From contig NZ_DKIH01000013.1 of NCBI RefSeq assembly GCF_002454115.1, positions 381,717-445,716 of the forward strand: a stretch of DNA of 64,000 bases, given 5' to 3'. The translations under genes were made by a program, and so were the position numbers. Shown one piece after another: positions 53,863 through 61,982 of the stretch (within the stretch, counting starts at the first letter, position 1; each line of letters starts with the position of its first letter). Source of the stretch: Sphingopyxis sp. UBA6723. Lineage in GTDB: Bacteria > Pseudomonadota > Alphaproteobacteria > Sphingomonadales > Sphingomonadaceae. Under the pieces are notes generated by a model, which was given only the letters and a program-made list of their open reading frames with translations, was not told the DNA's origin and did no database searches.

Positions 53863-54666
53863 ATGAACCCCGCCGCGCACGCCCCCATCCTGTTTTTCGA
53901 CTCCGGCCTCGGCGGCCTCTCCGTCCTTGGCCCCACCCGGGCGCTGTTGCCGACGGCCCCCATCGTTTATGCCGCCGACTATGCCGGTCTGCCTTATGGC
54001 CAGAAAAGTGAGGCCGAACTGGCCGCGCGCGTCCCGGCGCTGCTCGGGCGTCTCGTCGAACGCTATCAGCCACGCCTTGCGGTCATCGCTTGCAACACCG
54101 CCTCAACCATCGCGCTCGCGCATGTTCGCGCCGCGCTGGACCTGCCGATCGTCGGCACCGTCCCCGCGATCAAGCCCGCAGCGCAGCTCACCAAAAGCGG
54201 CGTTATCGGCGTCCTCGGCACCGAAGCGACGGTGCGCCAGCCTTATGTCGATGACCTCAGCGCGCGCTTTGCGCAGGGCAAGACCGTGCTCCGCCACGGC
54301 AGCCCCGGGCTGGTCACTGGTGCCGAGGCGAAGCTGCGCGGTGAACCGGTCGATCCAGCGGTGATCGCGCGCGCCATCGCCGGGCTTCGCGATCAACCGG
54401 AGGGTGACGCGATCGATGTGATCGTGCTTGCCTGTACCCATTTCCCTTTGTTGGCCGACGAATTACAGGCAGCGGCCGGTTCCGGCGTAATCCTGATCGA
54501 CGGCGCCGAAGGGATCGCTCGGCGGATTGCCGCCTTGACGCTGGGCCAGCCATGGCCCGCCTCGGCAACTCCCGGCATCGCGCTGTTCACGCGCAGTGCC
54601 GACCGCCCACCACCGCCGCTCGCCACCTTGGCGCCCTATGGCATCGACCGCATCGAGACGATTTGA
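53863..54666 (+). CDS. murI: Glutamate racemase
   Basis: 267 residues. The FFDSGLGGLSVL start, the first catalytic Cys in AVIACNTASTIAL and the second in VIVLACTHFPLLADEL define the family, with GVIGVLGTEATVRQPYV between. It makes D-glutamate for peptidoglycan. The ATG at MNPAAHAP lies just before the first strand; an in-frame longer reading only adds repeat-derived codons. The downstream gene is convergent. Confidence 0.95.
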   Translation: MNPAAHAPILFFDSGLGGLSVLGPTRALLPTAPIVYAADYAGLPYGQKSEAELAARVPALLGRLVERYQPRLAVIACNTASTIALAHVRAALDLPIVGTVPAIKPAAQLTKSGVIGVLGTEATVRQPYVDDLSARFAQGKTVLRHGSPGLVTGAEAKLRGEPVDPAVIARAIAGLRDQPEGDAIDVIVLACTHFPLLADELQAAAGSGVILIDGAEGIARRIAALTLGQPWPASATPGIALFTRSADRPPPPLATLAPYGIDRIETI

Positions 54667-54670
54667 CGCA

Positions 54671-55195
54671 TCACTCGCGCCCCGCAGCGCAGGCCGCCAA
54701 CCAGGCGCGATCTTCCGGCTGCGGCCCTTGTTCGCCCAGACTGCGAACGCGCGGCATCCCCATGCCGGGCGTCACGCCCTGACAACTGGCGGGCGCATCG
54801 CTGGATGTGCTGAACAATCGGCCGCGGCACTGGAACAAGCGTTCGCTGGACGTACCCCACCCGATTTTGGCCGCATCGCGCGGCGCCCGACCAGCACAAT
54901 AGGTGTCGGTCTCCGATCCCGGATCGCCACAGATCTTCTCGATTTGCGCGACCTTGTCCTTTACCGTGCCAACAAATCGCTGCTCGTAATAGGCGTTCGT
55001 CGCAAAATAGCGCTGAACGCCGCAAACTCGGCTGCCGCGCTGAGCCAGCAATTTGTAGGAGCATATCTCCGCCCTACTATAGGTTTCGCAGGTCATCCAC
55101 GCCCCATCGAACGGAGCCGGCGCCGACGCCGGAGCGGGTGGCGACAGGGATATTCCAGCGGCGATTGACAATATAGCCATGGTCGGGAGGCGCAT
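54671..55195 (-). CDS. Exported Cys-rich protein, function unknown
   Basis: 174 residues. Signal peptide (MAILSIAAGISLSPPAPASA), then a small Cys-rich mature protein with Cys in WMTCETY, AEICSY, SRVCGVQ, KICGDPG, DTYCAGR, FQCRGR, ASCQGV and LAACAAG. Eight Cys in about 150 residues suggest multiple disulfides in the periplasm. Family not recognised. It is divergent from hemA, sharing the 200-base gap that holds two palindromic sites. Confidence 0.8.
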   Translation of the reverse strand: MRLPTMAILSIAAGISLSPPAPASAPAPFDGAWMTCETYSRAEICSYKLLAQRGSRVCGVQRYFATNAYYEQRFVGTVKDKVAQIEKICGDPGSETDTYCAGRAPRDAAKIGWGTSSERLFQCRGRLFSTSSDAPASCQGVTPGMGMPRVRSLGEQGPQPEDRAWLAACAAGRE

Positions 55196-55267
55196 TTTGA
55201 CCTTGCTCCTTTTTCGCGATTATTGGTTCGCGGCATAGCCGCCCGCGGTCAATATACCGGTGCATTT

Positions 55268-55280
55268 GATCACAGTGATC
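55268..55280. promoter_or_regulatory. 13-base perfect palindrome upstream of hemA
   Basis: GATCACAGTGATC is a perfect inverted repeat (6-base arms, one central base), 118 bases before the hemA start, in the divergent gap. A candidate operator for hemA or the Cys-rich exported protein gene. No regulator can be named from it. Confidence 0.45.
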
Positions 55281-55292
55281 GATACAATGACT

Positions 55293-55307
55293 TGCGAATC
55301 GTTCGCA
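55293..55307. promoter_or_regulatory. Fur-like 15-base palindrome upstream of hemA
   Basis: TGCGAATCGTTCGCA is a perfect 6-3-6 inverted repeat, 91 bases before the hemA start. Its TGC..GCA form resembles alphaproteobacterial Fur/Mur-type boxes. Iron control of heme synthesis would make sense; the assignment is inference. Confidence 0.5.
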
Positions 55308-55397
55308 CTGGATTTCAGCCTGAATCACCGTTATTGGCCCGCCTGTTAAGTGCTGTCCTCCACGAGCGGCGCGGGAACCTGACTGCGGGGCCGAACC

Positions 55398-56618
55398 TTG
55401 AACTATAACGACATCTTCGCTCGCGCGATCGACCGGCTGCACGAAGAGGGGCGCTACCGCGTCTTCATCGACATTTTACGCAACCGCGGCGCATTTCCTA
55501 ACGCGCGCTGCTTTGCCGGGCACAACGGGCCGAAGCCGATCACGGTGTGGTGCTCGAACGATTATCTTGCGATGGGCCAGCATCCGAAAGTTGTCGAAGC
55601 GATGGAAGCGGCGTTGCACGACGTCGGCGCCGGTTCGGGCGGCACCCGCAACATCGGCGGCAACACCCATTATCACGTCGACCTCGAGCATGAGCTTGCC
55701 GACCTGCATGGCAAGGACGGCGCGCTGCTGTTCACCTCGGGCTATATCTCGAACGAAGCGACGCTCGGCACGCTCGGCAAATTGCTGCCCAACTGCATCA
55801 TCTACTCGGACGAGCTCAACCACGCCTCGATGATCGCGGGCATCCGTAACTCGGGCTGCGAAAAGCGGGTGTGGCGCCACAACGATCTCGCGCATCTCGA
55901 AGAATTGATGGCGCAGGACGATCCCGAAGCGGCCAAGCTGATCGCGTTCGAGAGCGTCTATTCGATGGACGGCGACGTCGCGCCGATCCACGCAATCTGC
56001 GACCTCGCCGACAAATATAACGCGCTGACCTATTGCGACGAGGTCCATGCGGTTGGCATGTACGGCCCGCGCGGCGGCGGCATTACCGACCGTGACGAAG
56101 CCGCCGACCGGGTGACGATTATCGAAGGTACGCTGGGCAAGGCGTTTGGCGTGATGGGCGGCTATATCGCCGCCGACAAGAATATCATCGATGTGATCCG
56201 CAGCTATGCGCCGGGCTTTATCTTTACCACCAGCCTGTCACCAGTGCTCGTTGCCGGGGTGCTGGCCAGCGTGCGCCACCTGAAGCAATCGAGCGCCGAG
56301 CGTGAGGCACAACAGGCCAACGCGGCCTACCTGAAGGCCTGCTTCCGCGATGCGGGACTTCCGGTGATGGACTCGACGACGCACATTGTCCCGCTGATGG
56401 TCGGCGATCCGGTGCGCGCCAAGAAAATCAGCGACATCCTCCTCGCCGAATATGGCGTCTACGTCCAGCCGATCAACTTCCCGACCGTGCCGCGCGGAAC
56501 CGAGCGGCTTCGGTTCACGCCGGGTCCGGCGCATGACGAAGCGATGATGCGTGAATTGACCACTGCGCTTGTCGAAATCTGGGGCCGGTTAGAGCTGGGG
56601 CTGGCGAAAGCCGCGTGA
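55398..56618 (+). CDS. hemA: 5-Aminolevulinate synthase
   Basis: 406 residues from a TTG start (NYNDIFARAIDRLHEEGRYR); no ATG precedes the conserved domain. The VWCSNDYLAMGQHP, GSGGTRNIGGNTHYHVDLE and FTSGYISNEATL boxes and the PLP lysine in IIEGTLGKAFGVMGG are all present, with FESVYSMDGDVAP between. It condenses glycine and succinyl-CoA in the first step of the Shemin heme pathway; its succinyl-CoA could come partly from the propionate route encoded nearby. It overlaps the nitroreductase gene by 4 bases. Confidence 0.96.
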   Translation: MNYNDIFARAIDRLHEEGRYRVFIDILRNRGAFPNARCFAGHNGPKPITVWCSNDYLAMGQHPKVVEAMEAALHDVGAGSGGTRNIGGNTHYHVDLEHELADLHGKDGALLFTSGYISNEATLGTLGKLLPNCIIYSDELNHASMIAGIRNSGCEKRVWRHNDLAHLEELMAQDDPEAAKLIAFESVYSMDGDVAPIHAICDLADKYNALTYCDEVHAVGMYGPRGGGITDRDEAADRVTIIEGTLGKAFGVMGGYIAADKNIIDVIRSYAPGFIFTTSLSPVLVAGVLASVRHLKQSSAEREAQQANAAYLKACFRDAGLPVMDSTTHIVPLMVGDPVRAKKISDILLAEYGVYVQPINFPTVPRGTERLRFTPGPAHDEAMMRELTTALVEIWGRLELGLAKAA

Positions 56619-57304
56619 GCGAGGCAGTCGGTTTTGACGATGTCGTGTTGGGGCGCCGCTCGATCCGCGGCTTCCTCGACAAGCCTGTCCCCAAAGAACT
56701 GATCGCGGAGATCATCGAGGTCGCGATGCGCGCGCCCTCATCCTATAACAATCAGTGCTGGAATTTTTCGGTCGTCACCGGCAAGCCGCTCGACGCGATC
56801 CGCCGCGGCAATACCGACGGCATTCTGGCTGGCAAACCCGACAGCCGCGAATTTCGGACCTTTAACGTCGTTCCCGACGAACATCGCGGCCGCCAGATCG
56901 AGGTTGCCAAACAATTGTTTGGCGCGATGGGGATCGAGCGCGACGACAAGGACGGGCGACAGGATTGGGTGCTGCGCGGCTTTCGCCAGTTCGATGCGCC
57001 GGTCAGCATCGTTGTAACCTATGATCGCGTCCTGCTCGGCAGCGACATCGCGCCCTTCGATTGCGGCGCGGTGACCAATGCGCTGGTCAATGCCGCCTGG
57101 TCGCGCGGGCTGGGCTGCGTCATCAACAGCCAGGGCATCATGCAAAGCCCGGTGGTGCGCGAGCATGCGAGAATTCCCGACGATCAGGTGATCATGATCT
57201 GCGTCGCGATGGGCTGGCCCGACGACGATTTCCCCGCCAACGCCGTGGTGTCGAACCGAAAGAGCGTCGCCGATGCCGCACGCTTCGTGGGGTTCGAGGA
57301 CTGA
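56615..57304 (+). CDS. Nitroreductase-family flavoprotein
   Basis: 229 residues from a GTG overlapping the hemA stop (GTGA). The nitroreductase fold is shown by VVLGRRSIRGFLDKPVP (FMN-binding Arg pair), MRAPSSYNNQCWNFSVV and GLGCVINSQGIMQSP, with FCVAMGWP-type ending ICVAMGWPDDDFPAN. Relatives reduce nitroaromatics, quinones or flavins with NAD(P)H. Coupling to hemA raises a role linked to tetrapyrrole or flavin metabolism, but no direct evidence exists. Confidence 0.9.
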   Translation: MSEAVGFDDVVLGRRSIRGFLDKPVPKELIAEIIEVAMRAPSSYNNQCWNFSVVTGKPLDAIRRGNTDGILAGKPDSREFRTFNVVPDEHRGRQIEVAKQLFGAMGIERDDKDGRQDWVLRGFRQFDAPVSIVVTYDRVLLGSDIAPFDCGAVTNALVNAAWSRGLGCVINSQGIMQSPVVREHARIPDDQVIMICVAMGWPDDDFPANAVVSNRKSVADAARFVGFED

Positions 57305-57323
57305 TCTGATCGGTCGCCGACAA

Positions 57324-57358
57324 TGCGGCCCGTCCCGGGAGGGAAAGGACGGACCGCA
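57324..57358. terminator. Hairpin between convergent nitroreductase and fasciclin genes
   Basis: A 12-base stem with one mismatch (TGCGGCCCGTCC / GGACGGACCGCA) and an 11-base loop. No T-run follows, so a bidirectional or Rho-assisted barrier is more likely than a strong intrinsic terminator. Confidence 0.5.
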
Positions 57359-57377
57359 CCTGTGCCGGACGAAGGGG

Positions 57378-57929
57378 TCAGCCCGGCAGCAAAACGCCAT
57401 CGACGACGTGGATGACGCCGTTCGACTGCTTGACGTCGGCGATGGTGATCTGCGCCTTGCCGCCCTTGGCGTCGGTGACATACCATTTGCCGTCCTTGCC
57501 CCACACGGTCAGCTTGGCGCCCTGCACGGTCGTCAGCGTCGCCTTGCCGCCATTGGCCTGCGCATTGGCGGCCAGATCGGCGGCGGTCAGCGTGCCGGGC
57601 ACGACGTGATAGGTCAGCACCGCGGTCAGCGTGCCCTTATTCTCCGGCTTCAGCAGCGTGTCGACAGTGCCGGCGGGCAGCTTGCCAAACGCGGCGTTGG
57701 TGGGTGCGAACACCGTGAACGGGCCGGGGCTGGCGAGCGTGTCAACGAGCCCGGCGGCCTGCACAGCGGCGACCAGCGTCGTATGATCTTTTGAATTGAC
57801 GGCATTTTCGACGATATTCTTGGTTTCGTACATCGCGGCACCGCCGACCATCGGGTTCGCCAGCGCAACGCCGCCCCCGGCAACCATCATCAAAGCAGCG
57901 AGCGACGCGGAAAGTTTGGAAAGTTTCAT
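57378..57929 (-). CDS. Exported fasciclin-domain protein
   Basis: 183 residues. Signal peptide (ASLAALMMVAGGGVALA), then one FAS1 domain: the H1-like FTVFAPTNAAFGKLP box, LTYHVVPGTLTAADL and the H2-like GVIHVVDGVLLPG end. FAS1 proteins mediate adhesion or are secreted antigens. It is transcribed on the same strand as, and downstream of, the anti-sigma and ECF sigma genes, so it is a likely regulon member. Confidence 0.93.
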   Translation of the reverse strand: MKLSKLSASLAALMMVAGGGVALANPMVGGAAMYETKNIVENAVNSKDHTTLVAAVQAAGLVDTLASPGPFTVFAPTNAAFGKLPAGTVDTLLKPENKGTLTAVLTYHVVPGTLTAADLAANAQANGGKATLTTVQGAKLTVWGKDGKWYVTDAKGGKAQITIADVKQSNGVIHVVDGVLLPG

Positions 57930-58015
57930 GATACGATCCTCTGGTTTCTGGCACCCCGGAAATGTGGAATGCGGCGCAGCTACGGCGGCACCCCGTTACC
58001 GGATGCACAGAAAGA

Positions 58016-58723
58016 TCAGATCGTGATGATTTTTCCCGACGCGACCGCGGCGCCGCTCGGTGCCGGGTGCGGGGTCTTCGACACCGGCTCCATCGTGATC
58101 GCCAGCGTCGCGCCTTCGGTCATGAGCAGGCGGTGCGGCGGCGGCATCGTCATTTCGGCCTCGCCCGCATGGCCGATCTGCCCGAGTGAGACGGGCGTGC
58201 CGCCTTCGGGGATGACCCACAGTTCTGGCGCGAGCGCGCCGGGCTCGAAGCCATGGATACGCAGCTGCATCAAGCCATTGCTCTGATTATAGCGCGCGAG
58301 CACCAGCGGCCCCGCCGCATCGCTTTCGATCCGCGCCACCGCGAGCTGCGGTGCGGCGGGCGCGGGCGTCGGCACAGGCCGTGTGATCAGCACCAGCGCC
58401 AGCGCCGCCGCGACGGCGCCCGACAGCAGCGCCCCGGTGCGCCACCGGCGCAGGCGCGTTTCGATTGCCGTGACCTTGTCGGCGGGCGCATCCGCCAGTT
58501 GCCGTTCGATCCCGCTCCACACCGCAGCGCCCGGCTGCGCGTCGGCCCATTCGCCGTGCAGCGGCGCCAGCTTCGCCTCCCACGCCGCGACCAGCGCCGC
58601 GAAGGCGGGATCGCTGAGCGAAAGGCGCAGCGCATCGGCGCGCGCCTGCCCTTCGAGCAGGCCAAGCGCCAGTTCGGCGGCGAGCGCGTCGCGCTCCTCG
58701 GCGGGCGTCAGATGGTCATCCAT
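58016..58723 (-). CDS. RskA-type anti-sigma factor
   Basis: 235 residues. An acidic cytosolic N-terminal part (DALAAELALGLLEG..LSDPAFAALVAAWEAKLAPL) is typical of RskA-like sigma-binding domains. One membrane helix at about 97-114 (GALLSGAVAAALALVLIT) is followed by a periplasmic RskA C-terminal domain with ELWVIPEGGTPVSLG. It should hold the ECF sigma at the membrane until released by proteolysis. Its ATG overlaps the sigma gene stop by 8 bases. A fasciclin gene follows it, as in the mycobacterial SigK locus. Confidence 0.88.
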   Translation of the reverse strand: MDDHLTPAEERDALAAELALGLLEGQARADALRLSLSDPAFAALVAAWEAKLAPLHGEWADAQPGAAVWSGIERQLADAPADKVTAIETRLRRWRTGALLSGAVAAALALVLITRPVPTPAPAAPQLAVARIESDAAGPLVLARYNQSNGLMQLRIHGFEPGALAPELWVIPEGGTPVSLGQIGHAGEAEMTMPPPHRLLMTEGATLAITMEPVSKTPHPAPSGAAVASGKIITI

Positions 58724-59303
58724 CGCCAAGGCAATCCTTCAGGCGCAGCAACCCGCGCCGTATCCAGCTTTTCATCGTCCCCAGCGGCACATTTTCGCGT
58801 TCGGCCAGCTCGGCATAGGTCGATCCGTCAAAAAAGGCGGCGCGGATCGACGCGCGGCTTCGTTCTTCGAGTTCATCCAGACAATGGTGGAGCCGCTCGC
58901 CCTCCTCCGCCGCGACCAACGACTGGTCCGCAAGCGGGCTGTCGTCGGCCACCGCAAAGGCCGCCTGTTCGGGTAAGGTGTCGCGCACCGTCCGCCCGGC
59001 AACCGACCGCCGCCAGTCGATCGCGCCATTGCGCGCGATCGTCGCCAGCCAGGTGATCGGGCTGGCGCGCGCGGCATCGAACTGCCCCGCCCGCTCCCAC
59101 ACCTTGATATAGACGGTCTGCAAAACATCCTCCGCGCTGGCCCTCTCGCCACAGATACGGAGGCAGATTCCAAATAGTTTCGCGGCGGTCATGTCATAGA
59201 CCCGGCGCAATGCCGCGCGGTCGCCGCGCCCGACGGCGGTCAGCGCCGCCGTCAGCTGCGCGCGCGCCTCGTCTGCGCCTGATGACCATTGCGTGCCGTC
59301 CAC
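58716..59303 (-). CDS. ECF sigma factor (SigK-like)
   Basis: 195 residues from the GTG chosen; a TTG 12 codons earlier is possible, and neither has a strong ribosome site. Region 2 (LFGICLRICGERASAEDVLQTVYIKVWERAGQFD, WLATIARNGAIDWRR) and region 4 (DELEERSRASIRAAFFDGSTYAELAERENVPLGTMKSWIRRGLLRL) are complete. It directs RNA polymerase to envelope or stress promoters and is held by the RskA-type protein. The acetyltransferase gene ends about 30 bases upstream on the same strand. Confidence 0.9.
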   Translation of the reverse strand: MDGTQWSSGADEARAQLTAALTAVGRGDRAALRRVYDMTAAKLFGICLRICGERASAEDVLQTVYIKVWERAGQFDAARASPITWLATIARNGAIDWRRSVAGRTVRDTLPEQAAFAVADDSPLADQSLVAAEEGERLHHCLDELEERSRASIRAAFFDGSTYAELAERENVPLGTMKSWIRRGLLRLKDCLGDG

Positions 59304-59335
59304 ACCGTCAAGTCGTAGAGAGATGACGGGAATAT

Positions 59336-59932
59336 TCAAGCGGCGGACGCCCGCATCATGCCCCAAAAATGCGGCCCACCCCCCGGCACGTCCCATTCAA
59401 CCTGCGTGACAAAGCCCAGACGCTCATAAAGCGGCACATTTTCCGGGGTCGCGGTTTCCAGCCAGCACGGCAGTCCTTCGGCGTCAGCGACCGCGGTTTG
59501 CGCGCGGATGATCCGCCCGCCATGTCCTTTACCCTGATGTGCGGTGCGCACCCCGACATAATGGAGGTACCAGAATCCTCCCTTGGGACGATGCGCATCG
59601 ATGCCGCCTTGCACCTTCAGCCCACGCGGCAAGGCGGTGCCGAAGGTCGCGATCAGCGGCAGAACGGTGCGCAGGAATTCCAGCGTCCCGCCATGCGCCT
59701 GCCCCGGTGCGCGCCACAGTGCCGCCGCTTCGTCTCCGGCGGAGCGCAGCGCGACGCCAGCGCGCATGTCGGCCGGAACGAGGGTGCGGAACAGGCTGCG
59801 CAGCGCGGACGCGCGATGGTCGGGGTCGGGCAATATCCACGACAGCGCCGGGTCGGTCTGGAACGCTTGCGCCAGTGTTTCGACGACGCCCGCGGCTTCG
59901 GTGAGTCGCACCGGCAGAATAGTTTGGATCAT
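59336..59932 (-). CDS. GNAT-family N-acetyltransferase
   Basis: 198 residues. The acetyl-CoA loop HYVGVRTAHQGKGHGGRIIR (Q-x-x-G-x-G/A) and the late YERLGFVTQVEW strand define GNAT. The substrate is not predictable. ATG at MIQTILPVRLTEAAG is the first good start. It lies between the methyltransferase upstream and the sigma factor downstream on the same strand; close packing suggests shared transcription but not shared function. Confidence 0.88.
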   Translation of the reverse strand: MIQTILPVRLTEAAGVVETLAQAFQTDPALSWILPDPDHRASALRSLFRTLVPADMRAGVALRSAGDEAAALWRAPGQAHGGTLEFLRTVLPLIATFGTALPRGLKVQGGIDAHRPKGGFWYLHYVGVRTAHQGKGHGGRIIRAQTAVADAEGLPCWLETATPENVPLYERLGFVTQVEWDVPGGGPHFWGMMRASAA

Positions 59933-59980
59933 CGCGCCTCCGGTGCCGAACGGAGCAGGCGACGCGCCGTTTGGCAAGGG

Positions 59981-60640
59981 TTAGCGCAGCCGTTTCTCAA
60001 GCCGCAATGACCACGCATAGTCCCGGTAAAGCCGGGCCACCGCCAATTGCCCGCCGACGTCGTTTGCGACCTCACGCGCCGCCTCGACCAGCAAAGCGCG
60101 CGGCGCGACGTGAAAGCGTGCCAGCCAGCCGAACAACGCCGCGCGGAACCATGCCGGCATTTGCTCCTGCTGGCCGAAATCAATGATATGCAGCGCGCCA
60201 TTGGGCGACAAATGGCGCACCGCCTCGCGGATCGCGCCCTGCCAGTCGGGAATCATCGACAGCGTATAGCTTTGGAAAATCCGATCAAAGCTGGGGATGC
60301 GAAACAGGATTTTCGGATCGAAGTCCGTGGCGTCACCCTGGGCAACGCGGATTCTTTGACTCAACCCGGCGCGTGCGATTGATGCGCGGGCGGTTTTCAG
60401 CATCTCATTGGAAATGTCGATGCCATAGAAATGCGCTCCGGGCCAACAGCGCGCCGCGGCGATCAGGTTGCGCCCGGTACCGCAGCCGATTTCGAGCACA
60501 TGCGCGCCCGGCTGCGGTCCCAGTTCATCGATCAACCGGTCGCGGCCGAGCAAATAATATTTGCGCGTCAGGTCATAGATATGACGCTGGCCGCGATACA
60601 CCCCGTCCATGCGCGCGGCGTGCCCCTCCCCCGTCGCCAT
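59981..60640 (-). CDS. btaB: Betaine-lipid N-methyltransferase BtaB
   Basis: 219 residues, class I SAM-dependent methyltransferase. Motif I is VLEIGCGTGRNLIAAA and motif II-like YGIDISNEML. The N-terminus (YDLTRKYYLLGRDRLIDEL) and immediate position after BtaA fit the enzyme that trimethylates diacylglyceryl-homoserine to DGTS. The gene starts 2 bases after the btaA stop, so the two are cotranscribed. A generic methyltransferase would be the alternative without BtaA next door. Confidence 0.9.
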   Translation of the reverse strand: MATGEGHAARMDGVYRGQRHIYDLTRKYYLLGRDRLIDELGPQPGAHVLEIGCGTGRNLIAAARCWPGAHFYGIDISNEMLKTARASIARAGLSQRIRVAQGDATDFDPKILFRIPSFDRIFQSYTLSMIPDWQGAIREAVRHLSPNGALHIIDFGQQEQMPAWFRAALFGWLARFHVAPRALLVEAAREVANDVGGQLAVARLYRDYAWSLRLEKRLR

Positions 60641-60642
60641 GG

Positions 60643-61860
60643 TCAGTCTTTCAGGATGTAGAGATGAACCCCGCCGTAAATGGCCGACCGGTCGCGCCGG
60701 GTGTAGCCCCGCGATTCAGCGGCGCGATAGTCCCAGCGGTCGAGCAGCGTCTCCGGCAGGCGTCCGGGCAGCAGGCTGGGTTCGGCGGCGGTGCGGAACA
60801 GCACGCGCGCGCCGGGCCGGGCGGTGCGCGTGACCTCGGCCCACAGCGCGGTGAGCTGAGCATCGCTCATCCAGTCCTGCGCATCGAGGAAGATATAGCG
60901 GTCGAAGCTGGCTGCATCGGCGGCGGCAAGCATGTCGGTCATGTTCGCGTGCAGCATCGTCACACGCGCGGCCCGGTCCTTGACCGCGTCATAATGGGCC
61001 GGTTGAAGATAGGGGGGCAGCGACGCCGCCGAACCCCTGCCATAGCGGCGCCCAAACGCCTGCCAGGCAAAATAATTATCTTCGAGCGGAAAGTCGCACG
61101 CCAGCTTTTCCAGCCGCGCCCGCAGCACGTCGGCCATCGGCTTGCCTCCGGCAAGCGCGTCATATTGCGCAGGCGGAATGCCCAGCCCGAAAAGTGACGA
61201 GCGCTGGTCGGTGATCCAGCGAATGAACTTGCGGTCGAAAAACGGGGCCAACTTCGTGTTGAAAATCACTCGCTGCTCCTCGATCGTCTTTGCTTCGAGG
61301 AATTGGCGCAGATCGATCCGGTGCATCCGCGCCACCATATGTGCTAAGCCAATGAAGCTGCCGAGCAGGCCGCGCTTGTACAGCCCGTGCGCGAAGCCGT
61401 TGATACGGCGACGCCCGACCAGGTCGCGTCCCTCCCAATAGCGGCGGCTGACCTCATCGAGGTGCGGTCGGACAAAATCGCGATAGGCGGCAATGTTGGC
61501 GCCGTTGTCGGCGTCCGCGAAAAAGCGATGCAAACTATCGTGGTCGGGGAGCCGCTGGATCGCGATACGCTTGAGATGGTTCAGCGCCACATGCGCGGTG
61601 TTCAGATCGACCGCAACAATCTCCGCCGGACCGGCGGTCAGATAGGAAAAGACGTTGCAGCCGCCGCTGGCGATCGTAGCGATTCGATTGCCCGGCTCGA
61701 TCGCCAGCGCCTCCATGTCGACGACCGGGTCCTCCCATATTTGCGCATAAACCAAGCCCTTGAACGCGAACGCGAATGCCCGGTCGAGCAGGCGCTGTTT
61801 GTGTCCGGCATCCTCGCGGACGACGGCGGCGGCTATTTTCTGGTTGGGCTGGCTGGCCAT
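60643..61860 (-). CDS. btaA: BtaA, SAM:diacylglycerol 3-amino-3-carboxypropyltransferase
   Basis: 405 residues, DUF3419 family. GLVYAQIWEDPVVDMEAL at the start, the SAM-binding stretch IATIASGGCNVFSYL with VAVDLNTAHVALNHLK, and the later YIFLDAQDWMSDAQLTALW are characteristic. It moves the aminocarboxypropyl group of SAM onto diacylglycerol, the first step to the phosphorus-free betaine lipid DGTS. First gene of btaAB; a Pho-box-like sequence lies about 75 bases upstream. Confidence 0.94.
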   Translation of the reverse strand: MASQPNQKIAAAVVREDAGHKQRLLDRAFAFAFKGLVYAQIWEDPVVDMEALAIEPGNRIATIASGGCNVFSYLTAGPAEIVAVDLNTAHVALNHLKRIAIQRLPDHDSLHRFFADADNGANIAAYRDFVRPHLDEVSRRYWEGRDLVGRRRINGFAHGLYKRGLLGSFIGLAHMVARMHRIDLRQFLEAKTIEEQRVIFNTKLAPFFDRKFIRWITDQRSSLFGLGIPPAQYDALAGGKPMADVLRARLEKLACDFPLEDNYFAWQAFGRRYGRGSAASLPPYLQPAHYDAVKDRAARVTMLHANMTDMLAAADAASFDRYIFLDAQDWMSDAQLTALWAEVTRTARPGARVLFRTAAEPSLLPGRLPETLLDRWDYRAAESRGYTRRDRSAIYGGVHLYILKD

Positions 61861-61933
61861 ATATGGGGCTCCCGGGTCAAGGTAGATCCCGGTCGCCGAT
61901 GACAGCGGTTCGTGCGATTTTCGCGAAGAATTG

Positions 61934-61951
61934 GTGACATTCCGGCGACAG
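61934..61951 (-). promoter_or_regulatory. Pho-box-like site upstream of btaAB
   Basis: Read in the direction of btaA: CTGTCGC-CGGA-ATGTCAC, two TGTC-bearing 7-base halves with a 4-base spacer, matching the PhoB box CTGTCAT-N4-CTGTCAC closely. It lies 74 bases before the btaA start. A lone CTGTCAT lies nearer the gene at 61899-61905. Confidence 0.7.
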
Positions 61952-61982
61952 CGATAAATAAACTATCGCCGGATAGTCATCT

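Noticed and set aside
55265..55285. FNR box upstream of hemA
   Set aside because: TTGAT and ATCGA are separated by 7 bases, not the 4 of a TTGAT-N4-ATCAA site; the palindrome is kept only as an unnamed operator candidate.
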